Shown piece by piece: positions 16,286 through 25,020 of a DNA stretch of 64,000 bases (within the stretch, counting starts at the first letter, position 1; each line of letters begins with the position of its first letter). The stretch spans positions 1,860,001 through 1,924,000 of the forward strand of contig NZ_JPNB01000001.1 in the NCBI RefSeq assembly GCF_000732725.1, given 5' to 3'. Made by a program: the position numbers and the translations under genes. Under the pieces are notes generated by a model. The model saw only the letters and a list, made by a program, of their open reading frames with translations. It searched no databases and had not been told where the DNA came from. The DNA is from Kineothrix alysoides (GTDB lineage Bacteria > Bacillota > Clostridia > Lachnospirales > Lachnospiraceae).

Positions 16286-19192
16286 CTATACTAATTTCAC
16301 GCGGCTATGCTGTTTTATTTTTTCTATAAAGGCCGATAGCAGCAGCGGAAGCACAAATGCAGTCACTGTAACTGCTACAGGATAGGCTTTTGTGATGCTC
16401 GTATAAGCAAACCAGAAAAACCATAATACGCTCATGTGCCAAATGTATACAGGAAGCGTACACTTAGAGCCAAGCCACCAAACAATCCCTTTACTTCCTA
16501 TGTTGGGATAATACAAACAAATAAGAACAACAAGATATACGAGCACTTCAATACTTAAGTATGGTACTCCGGTATTTTTCCATATTAAATACTCGCCCGC
16601 AACAAACAAACCGAAAGCTGCCGCTGTACTGATTAATATGCCCGGCTTAATTATTTCCCGGATTTTCTGTTTGTACCGATGAATCAAACATCCCATCATG
16701 AAATAGGGCAGTGTCACAATGAGTACATTTCTATACTTGATGAATTCTCCTTCTCCATTGTAAGCCAGATAAAGATAGATACAAAGGAATACCGGCGCCA
16801 AAAACAAAAAGTTCTTATGAATCTTAATCTTTATTAGTACCAGCATCAGTATAAGTGCATAAAACAAAGAGCCTAAAAACCATAGATGATCTGCTACCGG
16901 TGACTGATTATAAAGAAGTAAATCTACAATGCTTGAATCGTTGACCCTCTTTTGAATCCCTACCGGCATGAGTCCAAGCTTATTTCCGATTAAATATAGA
17001 TATACATATAAAAAATTAGCGCCCACGCAGAGCATAAAGATACGCTTTGCCTGTTTCTTAATTCTTTTCTCGAAAATTTCTGTTTTATCGGAGAAGCAAA
17101 AGTAACCGCTTACTACAATAAAGAAGGGAACTGCCATCTTTCCAAAGCAAAAGAAAATTTCTCCTGCTTTTCCTCCAAACGGTGAGTGAATAAACACTAC
17201 GAAAAATGTCATTAAGAGCCTCATACAATCAATAAAATATTCTTTTTGACTATTTAATTTAGTGTCTTTTGGTGCTTCTATACCTTCTCCACCGCCTCCG
17301 CCCGGCTTTTTCCCTATAATAAGGGCGATGGCCCTCTGGTCAAACTCATGAAGCAGCACTGCCATTGAAATAGCTAATATATATACAGATATTATATATA
17401 TGAAATCATTTTTAATTTCTATTTGATTTCTCAAATATATAATAAATAGGTTGTGAATAATGTAAAGCTCAATTGCAATTTTCCCTAAGAAAGCCAGAAA
17501 ATTGTTTTTAAATTGAAACTTCATCGTAACTAAGAAAAATGTTATAACCATAAATATGATCATCGGAAGCTGACATGATAACGTCTGTATTTTTTCCAGA
17601 TACCCCGGGTGTCCGTCCCACTCTGACCAATAGCCTTTTGTTTTTAGCATATATTCTGTTAAGGCATAAAAAATGCCGCTTCCTATCAGACCGGCTGACA
17701 GCCATAGCCGGTAATTCTTTTTAATGTTTGAAATCAGAACATTATAATATCTGGAGAATATCATCCCTACATAAAATAAAAGAATACTGTTATACCACCA
17801 TTCACCTCTTAACCAGGCACCACCGCTTTTTGTCCGGAAATCGTGTCCAAGAAATAAGCTTGCAGTCATAATGGCAATAATAAATACACCCATAAAAATA
17901 AAAGCGGTCTTCTCATTTTTCAAAATCTTAAATATGATGTAAAAGACAATATATAATATAAAGATTTCTACAATAAACCAAAGTTGTGTATTCAATAAGA
18001 CCCAACCCGTAAGGGCACTGATTAATTCTGCTTTTGTAAATGTCTCGCCAAACAATATGGCTGTCAGTACAAATATCGTATTTCCTGTATAAAACGGCAC
18101 CAAAATTGTCGACAGCCTTTTAGTGAGAAATCCTTTTAAATAATCCGGTTTCGTTTTTAGGCTCGTGTACACTCCATAGCCTGAACAAAAGAAGAATACT
18201 CCGACAAAAAAAACACCAATATCACACATCAAATTCAGCGTTCCCTTATCAAGATTATTATTCTGCGTAATAGCCTGAGCCAAATGGTGCAATATAATTC
18301 CAGCGGCACAAAAGCCTTGGAGTCCTTTCATAACCGACAGGGAAAAGGCATCTTCGTGAAATTCCTGTTTCTTTTTCCCTTTTACTCCGACAAGTAATAG
18401 TACAAAGAGAAGGATTATAAATATACCGAGCGATATCTCTATCACTTCTTTCTCTGTCGTGACATTTTCCGGGCTCTGCTTTGTGACAGCAGTATCTTCT
18501 GCTTTGTTTCCTCCGTCCGCACTCACTGCAGTTTCTTCCAAGCAATAACTTTGCAGAATCTCCCCTACTATTTTTTCCTTTTCTGATATAACCTCTTCCT
18601 CATTTCGGGATAACGTCATAATTGTAAAAACTCTTCCACCGCTTACCGTGCCGGCTACTATATAATGATAATCCTGATAGGAAAGAGTAATAACCGCAAA
18701 ATCCGCATTGGTTCCTTCCACTAAATATGTATCTCCCAGGTTCATTCCCGATTCGGACTTCATTTGCTTTCCATAAGCTTCTAAAAAGGATTGCTGCACA
18801 TCCTCAGGCTGTTCTTTTAATTCCTTATACTCAAGCGAAAATTTTTCCGTATCCTCCAACATAAATAAATCCATACCATTTTCACTTTTAAGAGCTCCAG
18901 TCTGCGAATTCAAGTCAACATCCGCCGCATTAACTGCTTCCAAAATGGCTCCATCCAAACGTTTTTGAAAGCTCTCATAGGAATCTAATTGATACATCGT
19001 ATAGATTTCTTCTAAATCTTCTTTTCCTTCATACATCACATACCAGTCATCCGGAAATGAGATGGAATGCCCCTGTACTTTATATTCCGTATACCCCTCC
19101 GGTGCCGCACTGCAAATCATCGGATTCATCAAAGCAATTACAACACCCCCCAAAAATCCCAAACAGCCGGTTGCTAACTTACCAATCTTCAT
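16286..19192 (-). CDS. Membrane protein with two acyltransferase-3 domains and an N-terminal extracellular domain
   Basis: A 968-residue protein. An N-terminal signal-like helix (residues ~5-28) leads to a ~200-residue extracellular domain, a membrane helix (~255-270), then a first acyltransferase-3 domain (~280-615, starting SVMKGLQGFCAAGIILHHLA) and, after a Gly-rich linker, a second one (~650-960, starting EYFIDCMRLLMTFFVVFIHS). Each has about ten hydrophobic segments and an early His as in OafA-type O-acyltransferases that decorate cell-surface sugars. Two such domains in one chain are unusual. GGAGG precedes the ATG. It starts 3 bases after a paralogous acyltransferase gene, in an operon led by an XRE regulator. 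Confidence 0.82.
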   Translation of the reverse strand: MKIGKLATGCLGFLGGVVIALMNPMICSAAPEGYTEYKVQGHSISFPDDWYVMYEGKEDLEEIYTMYQLDSYESFQKRLDGAILEAVNAADVDLNSQTGALKSENGMDLFMLEDTEKFSLEYKELKEQPEDVQQSFLEAYGKQMKSESGMNLGDTYLVEGTNADFAVITLSYQDYHYIVAGTVSGGRVFTIMTLSRNEEEVISEKEKIVGEILQSYCLEETAVSADGGNKAEDTAVTKQSPENVTTEKEVIEISLGIFIILLFVLLLVGVKGKKKQEFHEDAFSLSVMKGLQGFCAAGIILHHLAQAITQNNNLDKGTLNLMCDIGVFFVGVFFFCSGYGVYTSLKTKPDYLKGFLTKRLSTILVPFYTGNTIFVLTAILFGETFTKAELISALTGWVLLNTQLWFIVEIFILYIVFYIIFKILKNEKTAFIFMGVFIIAIMTASLFLGHDFRTKSGGAWLRGEWWYNSILLFYVGMIFSRYYNVLISNIKKNYRLWLSAGLIGSGIFYALTEYMLKTKGYWSEWDGHPGYLEKIQTLSCQLPMIIFMVITFFLVTMKFQFKNNFLAFLGKIAIELYIIHNLFIIYLRNQIEIKNDFIYIISVYILAISMAVLLHEFDQRAIALIIGKKPGGGGGEGIEAPKDTKLNSQKEYFIDCMRLLMTFFVVFIHSPFGGKAGEIFFCFGKMAVPFFIVVSGYFCFSDKTEIFEKRIKKQAKRIFMLCVGANFLYVYLYLIGNKLGLMPVGIQKRVNDSSIVDLLLYNQSPVADHLWFLGSLFYALILMLVLIKIKIHKNFLFLAPVFLCIYLYLAYNGEGEFIKYRNVLIVTLPYFMMGCLIHRYKQKIREIIKPGILISTAAAFGLFVAGEYLIWKNTGVPYLSIEVLVYLVVLICLYYPNIGSKGIVWWLGSKCTLPVYIWHMSVLWFFWFAYTSITKAYPVAVTVTAFVLPLLLSAFIEKIKQHSRVKLV

Positions 19193-19195
19193 CCT

Positions 19196-20437
19196 CTACC
19201 TCCATCTTGACAAATAATCATTTTTGTCCAATACCCATAATTTTATTTTATAGATAGTCATGGCCGCCAATATCGTTGCCGCAAACACCGCTATGATATA
19301 TAGGATTTCGTTTATAACAGCAAGCTTTAACAGAGATACGATAAACACATTATTAATCAGTATGACTTCAAGTGAGAATCTGCCAAAAAAATCCAACGCT
19401 TTGTTATAAAACGTAATTTTCATCATAAACAATAGAATTACCGCAACAGAAAACACAACCATAGGTAGCTGGAAAGCCAATGTTTCAATTTTTTCCGTAT
19501 ATCCCTTATAAAATATATCCTCAATCCAATAACCTTTTTCTTCAAGCAGCCTTTTCGATATAATTCCAAAAAACGAGCTGAGGACCAGAAGCATACTCAG
19601 GCATAAATAATACCTTTTTTTAATCCATGGCAGTAATTTTTCTTTAAAGCGGGCGGCAAGCATTCCAATAAAAAATACAAAGGTCGTATTATACCACCAT
19701 TCGCCCCGGAACCAGCTGACAATCTCACCGGTTGTCAAATCATGGCCCAATAGCAGGCTGCCACCCATTACAGCCACAACGCAAACCCCCATAATCATAT
19801 AAGCGACTTTTTCCCGCCTGATAAAACGGAAAATGACATAAAACAGAATATACAAAAACATAATTTCCACGGCAAACCACATTTGGGAATTTAAAAGCTT
19901 TACTCCAAAAAAGACACACAGCAAATCACTCATCGCATACTTTCTACCCATCAGAAGCATCGTTGTCAAATAGACATAATTACATATAAAAAAAGGAACT
20001 AACACAGTAAATATTCTCTTTTTTATAAAGCCTTTTAAATAATTATCCTTTTGATATAAGCTCGTAATAAGTCCATATCCTGATGCAAAAAAGAAAAAGC
20101 CTACAATAATAACTCCTGAATTTTTAAACATAATCAATGCACCTTTGTAATCGAGTTCGGATAATAATACTATGTACATATGGTGCATGATAACGCAAAC
20201 TGCCAAAAATCCTTGAAATGCTTTACTTTTTTTTAAGCTGAAGGCCGCTTTCGTATAACCTCCCGCCGGAGCTTTTTGGGATCCATAAAACAACAGCACC
20301 ATTAACAACGCAGGAAGCAGCCAGCCTGACATTTTATTTTCCGATATTTTTTGCACTTCAATAAAACCCGACACACATAAAAAAACACACCACGCTATAA
20401 ATATAAAAAATGTGGTAACCACTTCTTTCTTTTTCAT
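19196..20437 (-). CDS. Acyltransferase-3 family membrane protein
   Basis: A 413-residue protein with ~10 membrane helices. FQGFLAVCVIMHHMYIVLLS carries the early His of the OafA/acyltransferase-3 family, followed by VGFFFFASGYGLITSL. It closely parallels the first acyltransferase domain of the next gene (SGYG, KGFIKKR, FRGEWWYN), so the two arose by duplication. I start at ATG 20437 (MKKKEVV) because the upstream extension overlaps the XRE gene. Probably O-acylates an envelope glycan; the acceptor is unknown. Confidence 0.82.
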   Translation of the reverse strand: MKKKEVVTTFFIFIAWCVFLCVSGFIEVQKISENKMSGWLLPALLMVLLFYGSQKAPAGGYTKAAFSLKKSKAFQGFLAVCVIMHHMYIVLLSELDYKGALIMFKNSGVIIVGFFFFASGYGLITSLYQKDNYLKGFIKKRIFTVLVPFFICNYVYLTTMLLMGRKYAMSDLLCVFFGVKLLNSQMWFAVEIMFLYILFYVIFRFIRREKVAYMIMGVCVVAVMGGSLLLGHDLTTGEIVSWFRGEWWYNTTFVFFIGMLAARFKEKLLPWIKKRYYLCLSMLLVLSSFFGIISKRLLEEKGYWIEDIFYKGYTEKIETLAFQLPMVVFSVAVILLFMMKITFYNKALDFFGRFSLEVILINNVFIVSLLKLAVINEILYIIAVFAATILAAMTIYKIKLWVLDKNDYLSRWR

Positions 20438-20444
20438 GCTCCAC

Positions 20445-20921
20445 TCACTCCCTTTCTTTATATTCCGGCTCATTTATGTAGATAAAATTTTGTTGTTCAC
20501 TGAACTTCCGGTTATCCTGTACCGTTTCCGGCGCCGTTGTAAGGGAAATAATATTTAGTATGATAGAGATAAGAAGCATAAGACATATAATACAAAAAAT
20601 AATAATATTTTTGCTTTTTGCATGCACTCTGGATATTTCCGCGTCTGAAATGGCAATAGAATCATGAATGAGCTGCTTGGCATCCTCCGTCGATATACAG
20701 CTTTCGTCCTCAATGCATTCTCCTTTCAGCAATTCCATTACCGTTATATCCAGAGCATTGGCCAACGGTTCCAAAATTGAAATATCGGGAAGACTAAGTC
20801 CTCTTTCCCATTTTGAAACTGCCTTATCGGTCAGATATAATATCTCTGCCAGTTCTTTCTGTGTCATGTTTTTTTCTTTTCTTCGGTTAGTGACAAATTT
20901 CCCAAATTTGTCTTTATCCAT
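20445..20921 (-). CDS. XRE-family HTH regulator with a membrane anchor
   Basis: A 158-residue protein. Residues 5-65 are a classic XRE HTH (MTQKELAEILYLTDKAVSKW, ERGLSLPDISILEPLANAL). Residues ~110-130 are a single membrane helix (IIIFCIICLMLLISIILNII), followed by a ~25-residue tail that would lie outside. AGAAGGAGG precedes the ATG. It is directly upstream of two acyltransferase genes and likely controls them, perhaps sensing envelope state through its membrane helix. Confidence 0.85.
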   Translation of the reverse strand: MDKDKFGKFVTNRRKEKNMTQKELAEILYLTDKAVSKWERGLSLPDISILEPLANALDITVMELLKGECIEDESCISTEDAKQLIHDSIAISDAEISRVHAKSKNIIIFCIICLMLLISIILNIISLTTAPETVQDNRKFSEQQNFIYINEPEYKERE

Positions 20922-20934
20922 GGAGTTCCTCCTT

Positions 20935-21165
20935 CTACCTATGTTTATTGTAACTAACCATGTATAAAAAGCTATCGACCATCAGTAGAATTAGCATTTT
21001 TTCAATTGGTGTTTTTATCTCATTCTTAGTAACTATTCCTTTTGCAAACTCTATAAAAGCTTCATGAGGAAACGACTCACTTGTGTTCTTACTCTTTTGG
21101 GATATTATAGTAGTGGAGCTGTTTACAACATCGATTAGGGTGTCGTACAGCGTAAAGAGTAGCAT
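20935..21165 (-). CDS. Hypothetical 76-residue protein, possibly a truncated regulator
   Basis: A short frame ending KMLILLMVDSFLYMVSYNKHR, 13 bases before the XRE gene. The helical C-terminal pattern is reminiscent of TetR-type ligand domains, but there is no HTH and no clear ribosome binding site. It may be a gene fragment. Identity unknown. Confidence 0.3.
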   Translation of the reverse strand: MLLFTLYDTLIDVVNSSTTIISQKSKNTSESFPHEAFIEFAKGIVTKNEIKTPIEKMLILLMVDSFLYMVSYNKHR

Positions 21166-21204
21166 CAGACGGGGGATTTAATAGTTCAGCTACATTTTCA
21201 AAAA

Positions 21205-22209
21205 TTAGTCAACTAAATCATTTTGAAATCTTGAAAGATGCTCGTACGGAAGAATAAGCCGTCCCCGATATAGACCGCATCCATCGTTAATAAGCGAATT
21301 ATTCACTGCCGAAAACATATTTACATCCAATTTCGATAATTCAAGCTGCTGCAGCATAATACCTCTTTCATAAGCATCATCAAAATAAATATTTTCTCCT
21401 TTTGGGATTGCATTTCGTTTCGCTCTTTCACTTTCCTGCCGTTTTTCGTAACCCAAATGATTAGCAGGACCAATTTCAGCAAAATCGTCCATTTCTTTTG
21501 TACGAAGTTGTACTTCCACGTAACAACGTGCAATGTTATCATAAAATGTTATATGCAGAGAACGGTAGCCACTCGTCTCTGGATTTACAACATAATCTCT
21601 GTAATATGGGCTTACGCTCTCCCTTAACAAAGGCGATTTTTTCTGCCCCTTTAAAGAAGCTATTTCCGCGGTAAATCCGCGCTCCTCCATGAAACCAAGC
21701 AACTGGTTGGCAACATCATATAGATATTTATTTTCTTCATCCGTCCAAATTTCGCCTTCTTTCAGATGACATTTGGGAAGAGAAATCACAATTCTGTATG
21801 CAATCAGATCCCGAAAACAGTTTAAATAATTTTTCAGTTCAGGAAGAGAAGGGTAATTGCCGTGTTTAATATAATAATCATAAATATATTCCACAATGTA
21901 TCCGTTAAATTTTGCTTCCGCGCGTATCAGAGATTTGATTCTGCCCTTAAAAGTAAATGCAAGGAAAGGGTATTCATTTGCCATATGTTTATAGAATTCC
22001 CTGATCCGCTGAGACTGCGAGGTCAGGAATTCGTTGTGCTGCAAAAGTTCCGCAATCTGAAGCAGAAAATTACAGTGCACAAGATCAATTTGATTATGAG
22101 TTTCTTTTGACGACTGTTTCAAATCCTCACTATATCTCTGCAGTATCTTAAGAACGGTATCGCCTGAGTATAAATAATCATTTATTTTTTTCATTATGGT
22201 TTTCCGCAT
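21205..22209 (-). CDS. RelA/SpoT-domain alarmone synthetase-like protein
   Basis: A 334-residue protein with a central RelA/SpoT nucleotidyltransferase domain. Seen in order: FKGRIKS (~residues 87-93), the RDLIAYRIVIS motif (133-143) whose Asp would bind Mg, the G-loop ETSGYRSLHI (211-220) and EVQLRTKEMDDFAE (232-245). The N-terminal ~80 residues are helical and not the HD hydrolase domain, so this looks like a synthetase without a paired hydrolase. Such proteins transfer pyrophosphate from ATP to GDP or GTP, or in toxic forms modify other targets. The ribosome binding site is weak, so start may be ATG 22209 or 22194. A small unknown gene lies upstream. Confidence 0.8.
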   Translation of the reverse strand: MRKTIMKKINDYLYSGDTVLKILQRYSEDLKQSSKETHNQIDLVHCNFLLQIAELLQHNEFLTSQSQRIREFYKHMANEYPFLAFTFKGRIKSLIRAEAKFNGYIVEYIYDYYIKHGNYPSLPELKNYLNCFRDLIAYRIVISLPKCHLKEGEIWTDEENKYLYDVANQLLGFMEERGFTAEIASLKGQKKSPLLRESVSPYYRDYVVNPETSGYRSLHITFYDNIARCYVEVQLRTKEMDDFAEIGPANHLGYEKRQESERAKRNAIPKGENIYFDDAYERGIMLQQLELSKLDVNMFSAVNNSLINDGCGLYRGRLILPYEHLSRFQNDLVD

Positions 22210-22363
22210 CTGTTCGCTTCTCGCAGACGCACTCTCCTTTCCTATGCCTTTGTCATCAATACTGCCGCGGACACCGGCCCTTTGGCCGTCCCCTATTATA
22301 TTTTTTGAAACATCGTTTGAGTGTATTCCCTGGTATCATTCGGATTAATCATATTATACAATT

Positions 22364-22525
22364 CTAACCTCTTTTTTCTTCTTCAAAAGCTGGGTTTTTT
22401 AGGAATATAAATACTCGCTCTGTCGCTGTATCAAATACTTCACAAAAGCAGCCAAATTCTTCAATAAAGTATGTATTAAAATCATCTGAACATCTTACCG
22501 CCGCCCTTTGAAACATATCACGCAT
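22364..22525 (-). CDS. Small hypothetical protein (53 residues)
   Basis: AAGGA lies 8 bases before ATG 22525; the frame runs 53 codons to TAG. The protein is Phe- and acid-rich and ends KNPAFEEEKRG. No family recognised. It is co-oriented with and ~155 bases upstream of the alarmone synthetase; between them is a GC-rich hairpin (around 22269-22291). It could be a partner, an antitoxin or a decayed gene. Confidence 0.35.
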   Translation of the reverse strand: MRDMFQRAAVRCSDDFNTYFIEEFGCFCEVFDTATERVFIFLKNPAFEEEKRG

Positions 22526-22673
22526 ATATTCAATCCTTTAACACTTTCTCCTTAGTTTTATAGGTTTTTACATCAGTACCAGTTGCCGAGGATTCCTCGG
22601 TAACTGCTTCTCTTGTCAATTCACCTGTTTTAGATATTTTTTTAGATGTAGTGATATATTATCGATGCGACAA

Positions 22674-22927
22674 TTAAACAACTAGACTAAAATGCTTCAA
22701 AGCGTTCAATATGACCTCTTCCTTTTCCTTCGGACATTTGGGAACCCTTGCATTATCATTCTTAGCAAGATGATAATTCTCCCCAACTTCCAACTCACAT
22801 TTCCTTTTCACCTGCGAAATATACAGATTGGAAACCTTCAAACCATGCTTCTCATACACATAATCACGAATCTCCTGATAGGTAGCTTTCGTCTCAGCCG
22901 AGGTAACATCCAGTTCATCTAAGTCCA
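22674..22927 (-). pseudogene. Frameshifted C-terminal tail of the RlmD-type methyltransferase
   Basis: About 84 codons starting DLDELDVTSAETKATYQEIR and ending ILNALKHFSLVV. In many clostridial RlmD/RumA homologues this domain is joined in frame to the methyltransferase. Here the upstream gene reads DRIEIGLR-stop; deleting one G near 22928 restores RIEIDLDELDVTSAE. So it is the tail cut off by a single-base insertion, not an independent gene. It has no own ribosome binding site. Confidence 0.65.
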
Positions 22928-24327
22928 ATCTCTATCCGGTCATCCGGTTTTTGTTGGGACAAAAGAACCACCGTCTCCACATTCGCCGTCCAAGGAAACT
23001 GATCCACCGCTACAGCCCTTACCACCTCATACCCATTCTCCAAAAACACCCCCAAATCCCTCACCAAGCTAGTAGGCTTGCAGGATATATAGACCAATCG
23101 TTCCACCCTATAATCAATAATCTTCTTAAGCGCCTTGGGATGCACTCCATCGCGGGGCGGATCCAAAATAATCAGGTCCGGCTTTTCTACAATTTCATCA
23201 AGAACTTTCAGTACATCCCCCGCTATAAATTCGCAGTTATGTAACCTATTGAGCTCCGCATTTTTCTTCGCAGCTTCCACCGCTTCCTCCACGATTTCCA
23301 CCCCGATCACTTTTCCGGAGACCGGCGCCATCATCTGGGCGATTGTTCCCGTCCCACTGTACAAATCAAAAACTATCTTCCCCCGTTCTCCTTCCGGCGA
23401 AAGATAACCGATATACTCTCTTGCCGTCTCATAAAGTACCTCTGCGCCAAAAGTATTCGTCTGGAAAAAAGAAAATTGAGAAATCTTGAATTTTAAACCT
23501 AACAACTCCTCATAAAAATAGTCTTGTCCATAAAGAATAACCGTTTCGTCACTCTTTACCACATCGGCTACAGAATCGTTTTTCGTATGCAAGAGGCCGA
23601 CGATTTTCCCTTCCAAATCCAGTGCTAACAGCATCTCCTTAAATTCCGTTAAATCATATTCCTCCTGCGTAGTTGTAACAAGGGCAATTAATATTTCCCC
23701 CGTCTTTGCAGCCTTCCTTACGAGCAAGTGCCGCAAATAACCTTCATGGCTCAATCTATGATAAAAGCTCATCTTTCTTTCAGCGAAAAAAGCTCTCGTT
23801 CCGGCTAGAATCCTTCTATAGTCTTCATCCATGATCTTGCAATCAGAGACAGTAACAATATCATAAAAGCTTCCTCTTTTGTGCATGCCAAGAGCAAGCG
23901 GCCCATCCTTGATTTCATCCCCAAAAGAAAATTCCATTTTATTTCTATAGCCATACATCTTGGGGCTTCCCTTAATCCCCTCAAATTTATATTTAGATTC
24001 TTGTTTACATAATACAGAATCCAACAACTTCTTCACCTGCTCCTCTTTCAGAAGAAGCTGTTCTTCATATGGCAAAGACAGATAAGTACACCCGCCGCAG
24101 ATTCCGAAGTGTTCACAAGGACTTTCCATCTCGAGCGGAGACTTTTCCAGTGTCTCAATCAGCCTTCCCTCCGCTTTTCCTTTTCTCACCTTATTAATCC
24201 TACATAAAACCCGCTGCCCCGGAAGCGTATTCTTTACTACACATACCCCTTCTTCACATTCCACTATCCCCTTATTCGGGAAATCAACTCTTCCCACAAC
24301 GCCTTCTATTACCTGTCCTTTTTTCAT
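22915..24327 (-). CDS. rlmD: 23S rRNA (uracil-5)-methyltransferase, RlmD/RumA family
   Basis: A 470-residue enzyme that methylates a uridine of 23S rRNA with SAM. An N-terminal TRAM domain (~1-60) is followed by the 4Fe-4S ligands in CEHFGICGGCTYL (~71-83), a SAM-binding domain (FDLYSGTGTIAQMMA) and the catalytic block DPPRDGVHPKAL / YISCKPTSLVRDL with the nucleophilic Cys. The methyltransferase core is complete. The protein stops at IEIGLR because of a frameshift that separates the usual clostridial C-terminal tail. Whether it acts on U1939, U747 or both cannot be told from sequence. Confidence 0.88.
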   Translation of the reverse strand: MKKGQVIEGVVGRVDFPNKGIVECEEGVCVVKNTLPGQRVLCRINKVRKGKAEGRLIETLEKSPLEMESPCEHFGICGGCTYLSLPYEEQLLLKEEQVKKLLDSVLCKQESKYKFEGIKGSPKMYGYRNKMEFSFGDEIKDGPLALGMHKRGSFYDIVTVSDCKIMDEDYRRILAGTRAFFAERKMSFYHRLSHEGYLRHLLVRKAAKTGEILIALVTTTQEEYDLTEFKEMLLALDLEGKIVGLLHTKNDSVADVVKSDETVILYGQDYFYEELLGLKFKISQFSFFQTNTFGAEVLYETAREYIGYLSPEGERGKIVFDLYSGTGTIAQMMAPVSGKVIGVEIVEEAVEAAKKNAELNRLHNCEFIAGDVLKVLDEIVEKPDLIILDPPRDGVHPKALKKIIDYRVERLVYISCKPTSLVRDLGVFLENGYEVVRAVAVDQFPWTANVETVVLLSQQKPDDRIEIGLR

Positions 24328-24441
24328 TCTTGTATCTTTATCCTTTCAACTAAACTAATATCGCAACTGCAAAACTCATAACCTTCGCAAATTTTATGTG
24401 CAATTTTACTACCTAATCCACCGATTATACAATACCAAAAA

Positions 24442-24467
24442 CGGAATGTACGCACAAGTACATTCCG
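24442..24467 (-). terminator. Intrinsic terminator of the small acidic membrane protein gene
   Basis: CGGAATGTAC and GTACATTCCG form a perfect 10-bp stem with a 6-base loop, followed on the minus strand by five T residues, about 50 bases past the stop codon. Confidence 0.75.
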
Positions 24468-24516
24468 CCCTATTACCTATCATCTAAAATAACTGCCCTA
24501 TGTGACACGGCCTGCA

Positions 24517-24789
24517 CTACTTCTCCGCACCCTCATCAAAACCATCATCTTCATCTTCAAAAAAATCGTCGTCAAAGTCCTCATCGAAGTCATCTTCGAA
24601 ATCCTCCAAATAATCCGGAGTAAAATAGCGGTATACCGCATAAGCAATCGCTGCAACAGCGGCAATAGCACCAATGATTGCAAATACCCAAAGAACAGTA
24701 TTGCATTTCTTCTTCTCTTCTTTTCTTCCCAGAAGCTCGTTGATTCTGGACATATCAATATATTCTTCCAATTTACTTAATTTGTTCAT
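24517..24789 (-). CDS. Small membrane protein with acidic tail
   Basis: A 90-residue protein: a basic N-terminus ending RKEEKKK, one membrane helix (about residues 30-50, VLWVFAIIGAIAAVAAIAYA) and a strongly acidic C-terminus rich in Asp, Glu and Phe. Similar short proteins are common next to pcrA in Lachnospiraceae; their role is unknown. GAGAGG lies upstream of the ATG and a terminator follows. Confidence 0.7.
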   Translation of the reverse strand: MNKLSKLEEYIDMSRINELLGRKEEKKKCNTVLWVFAIIGAIAAVAAIAYAVYRYFTPDYLEDFEDDFDEDFDDDFFEDEDDGFDEGAEK

Positions 24790-25020
24790 AGCGCATACCT
24801 CTCTTTGCCTTTATTCGATTTATTGTTACCGTTTATAACTCAGTTTATGAATTATTTTCATGAATTATTTATTTGAATGACGGCAATACCAACTTTTGTA
24901 TATTCCAAAAACTATCCTATTAATAATATAACACCAATTCCCATATTTTACTATAAGTTTTTCATTAAATTTAACTCAACATTGTAACCGCCCGATACCT
25001 TCAACGTTACCAATTCGCGA

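Noticed and set aside
22209-22330. Riboswitch (guanidine, ppGpp or PRPP type) upstream of the alarmone synthetase
   Set aside because: A GC-rich hairpin is present, but I could not match the conserved ykkC-type core sequence.
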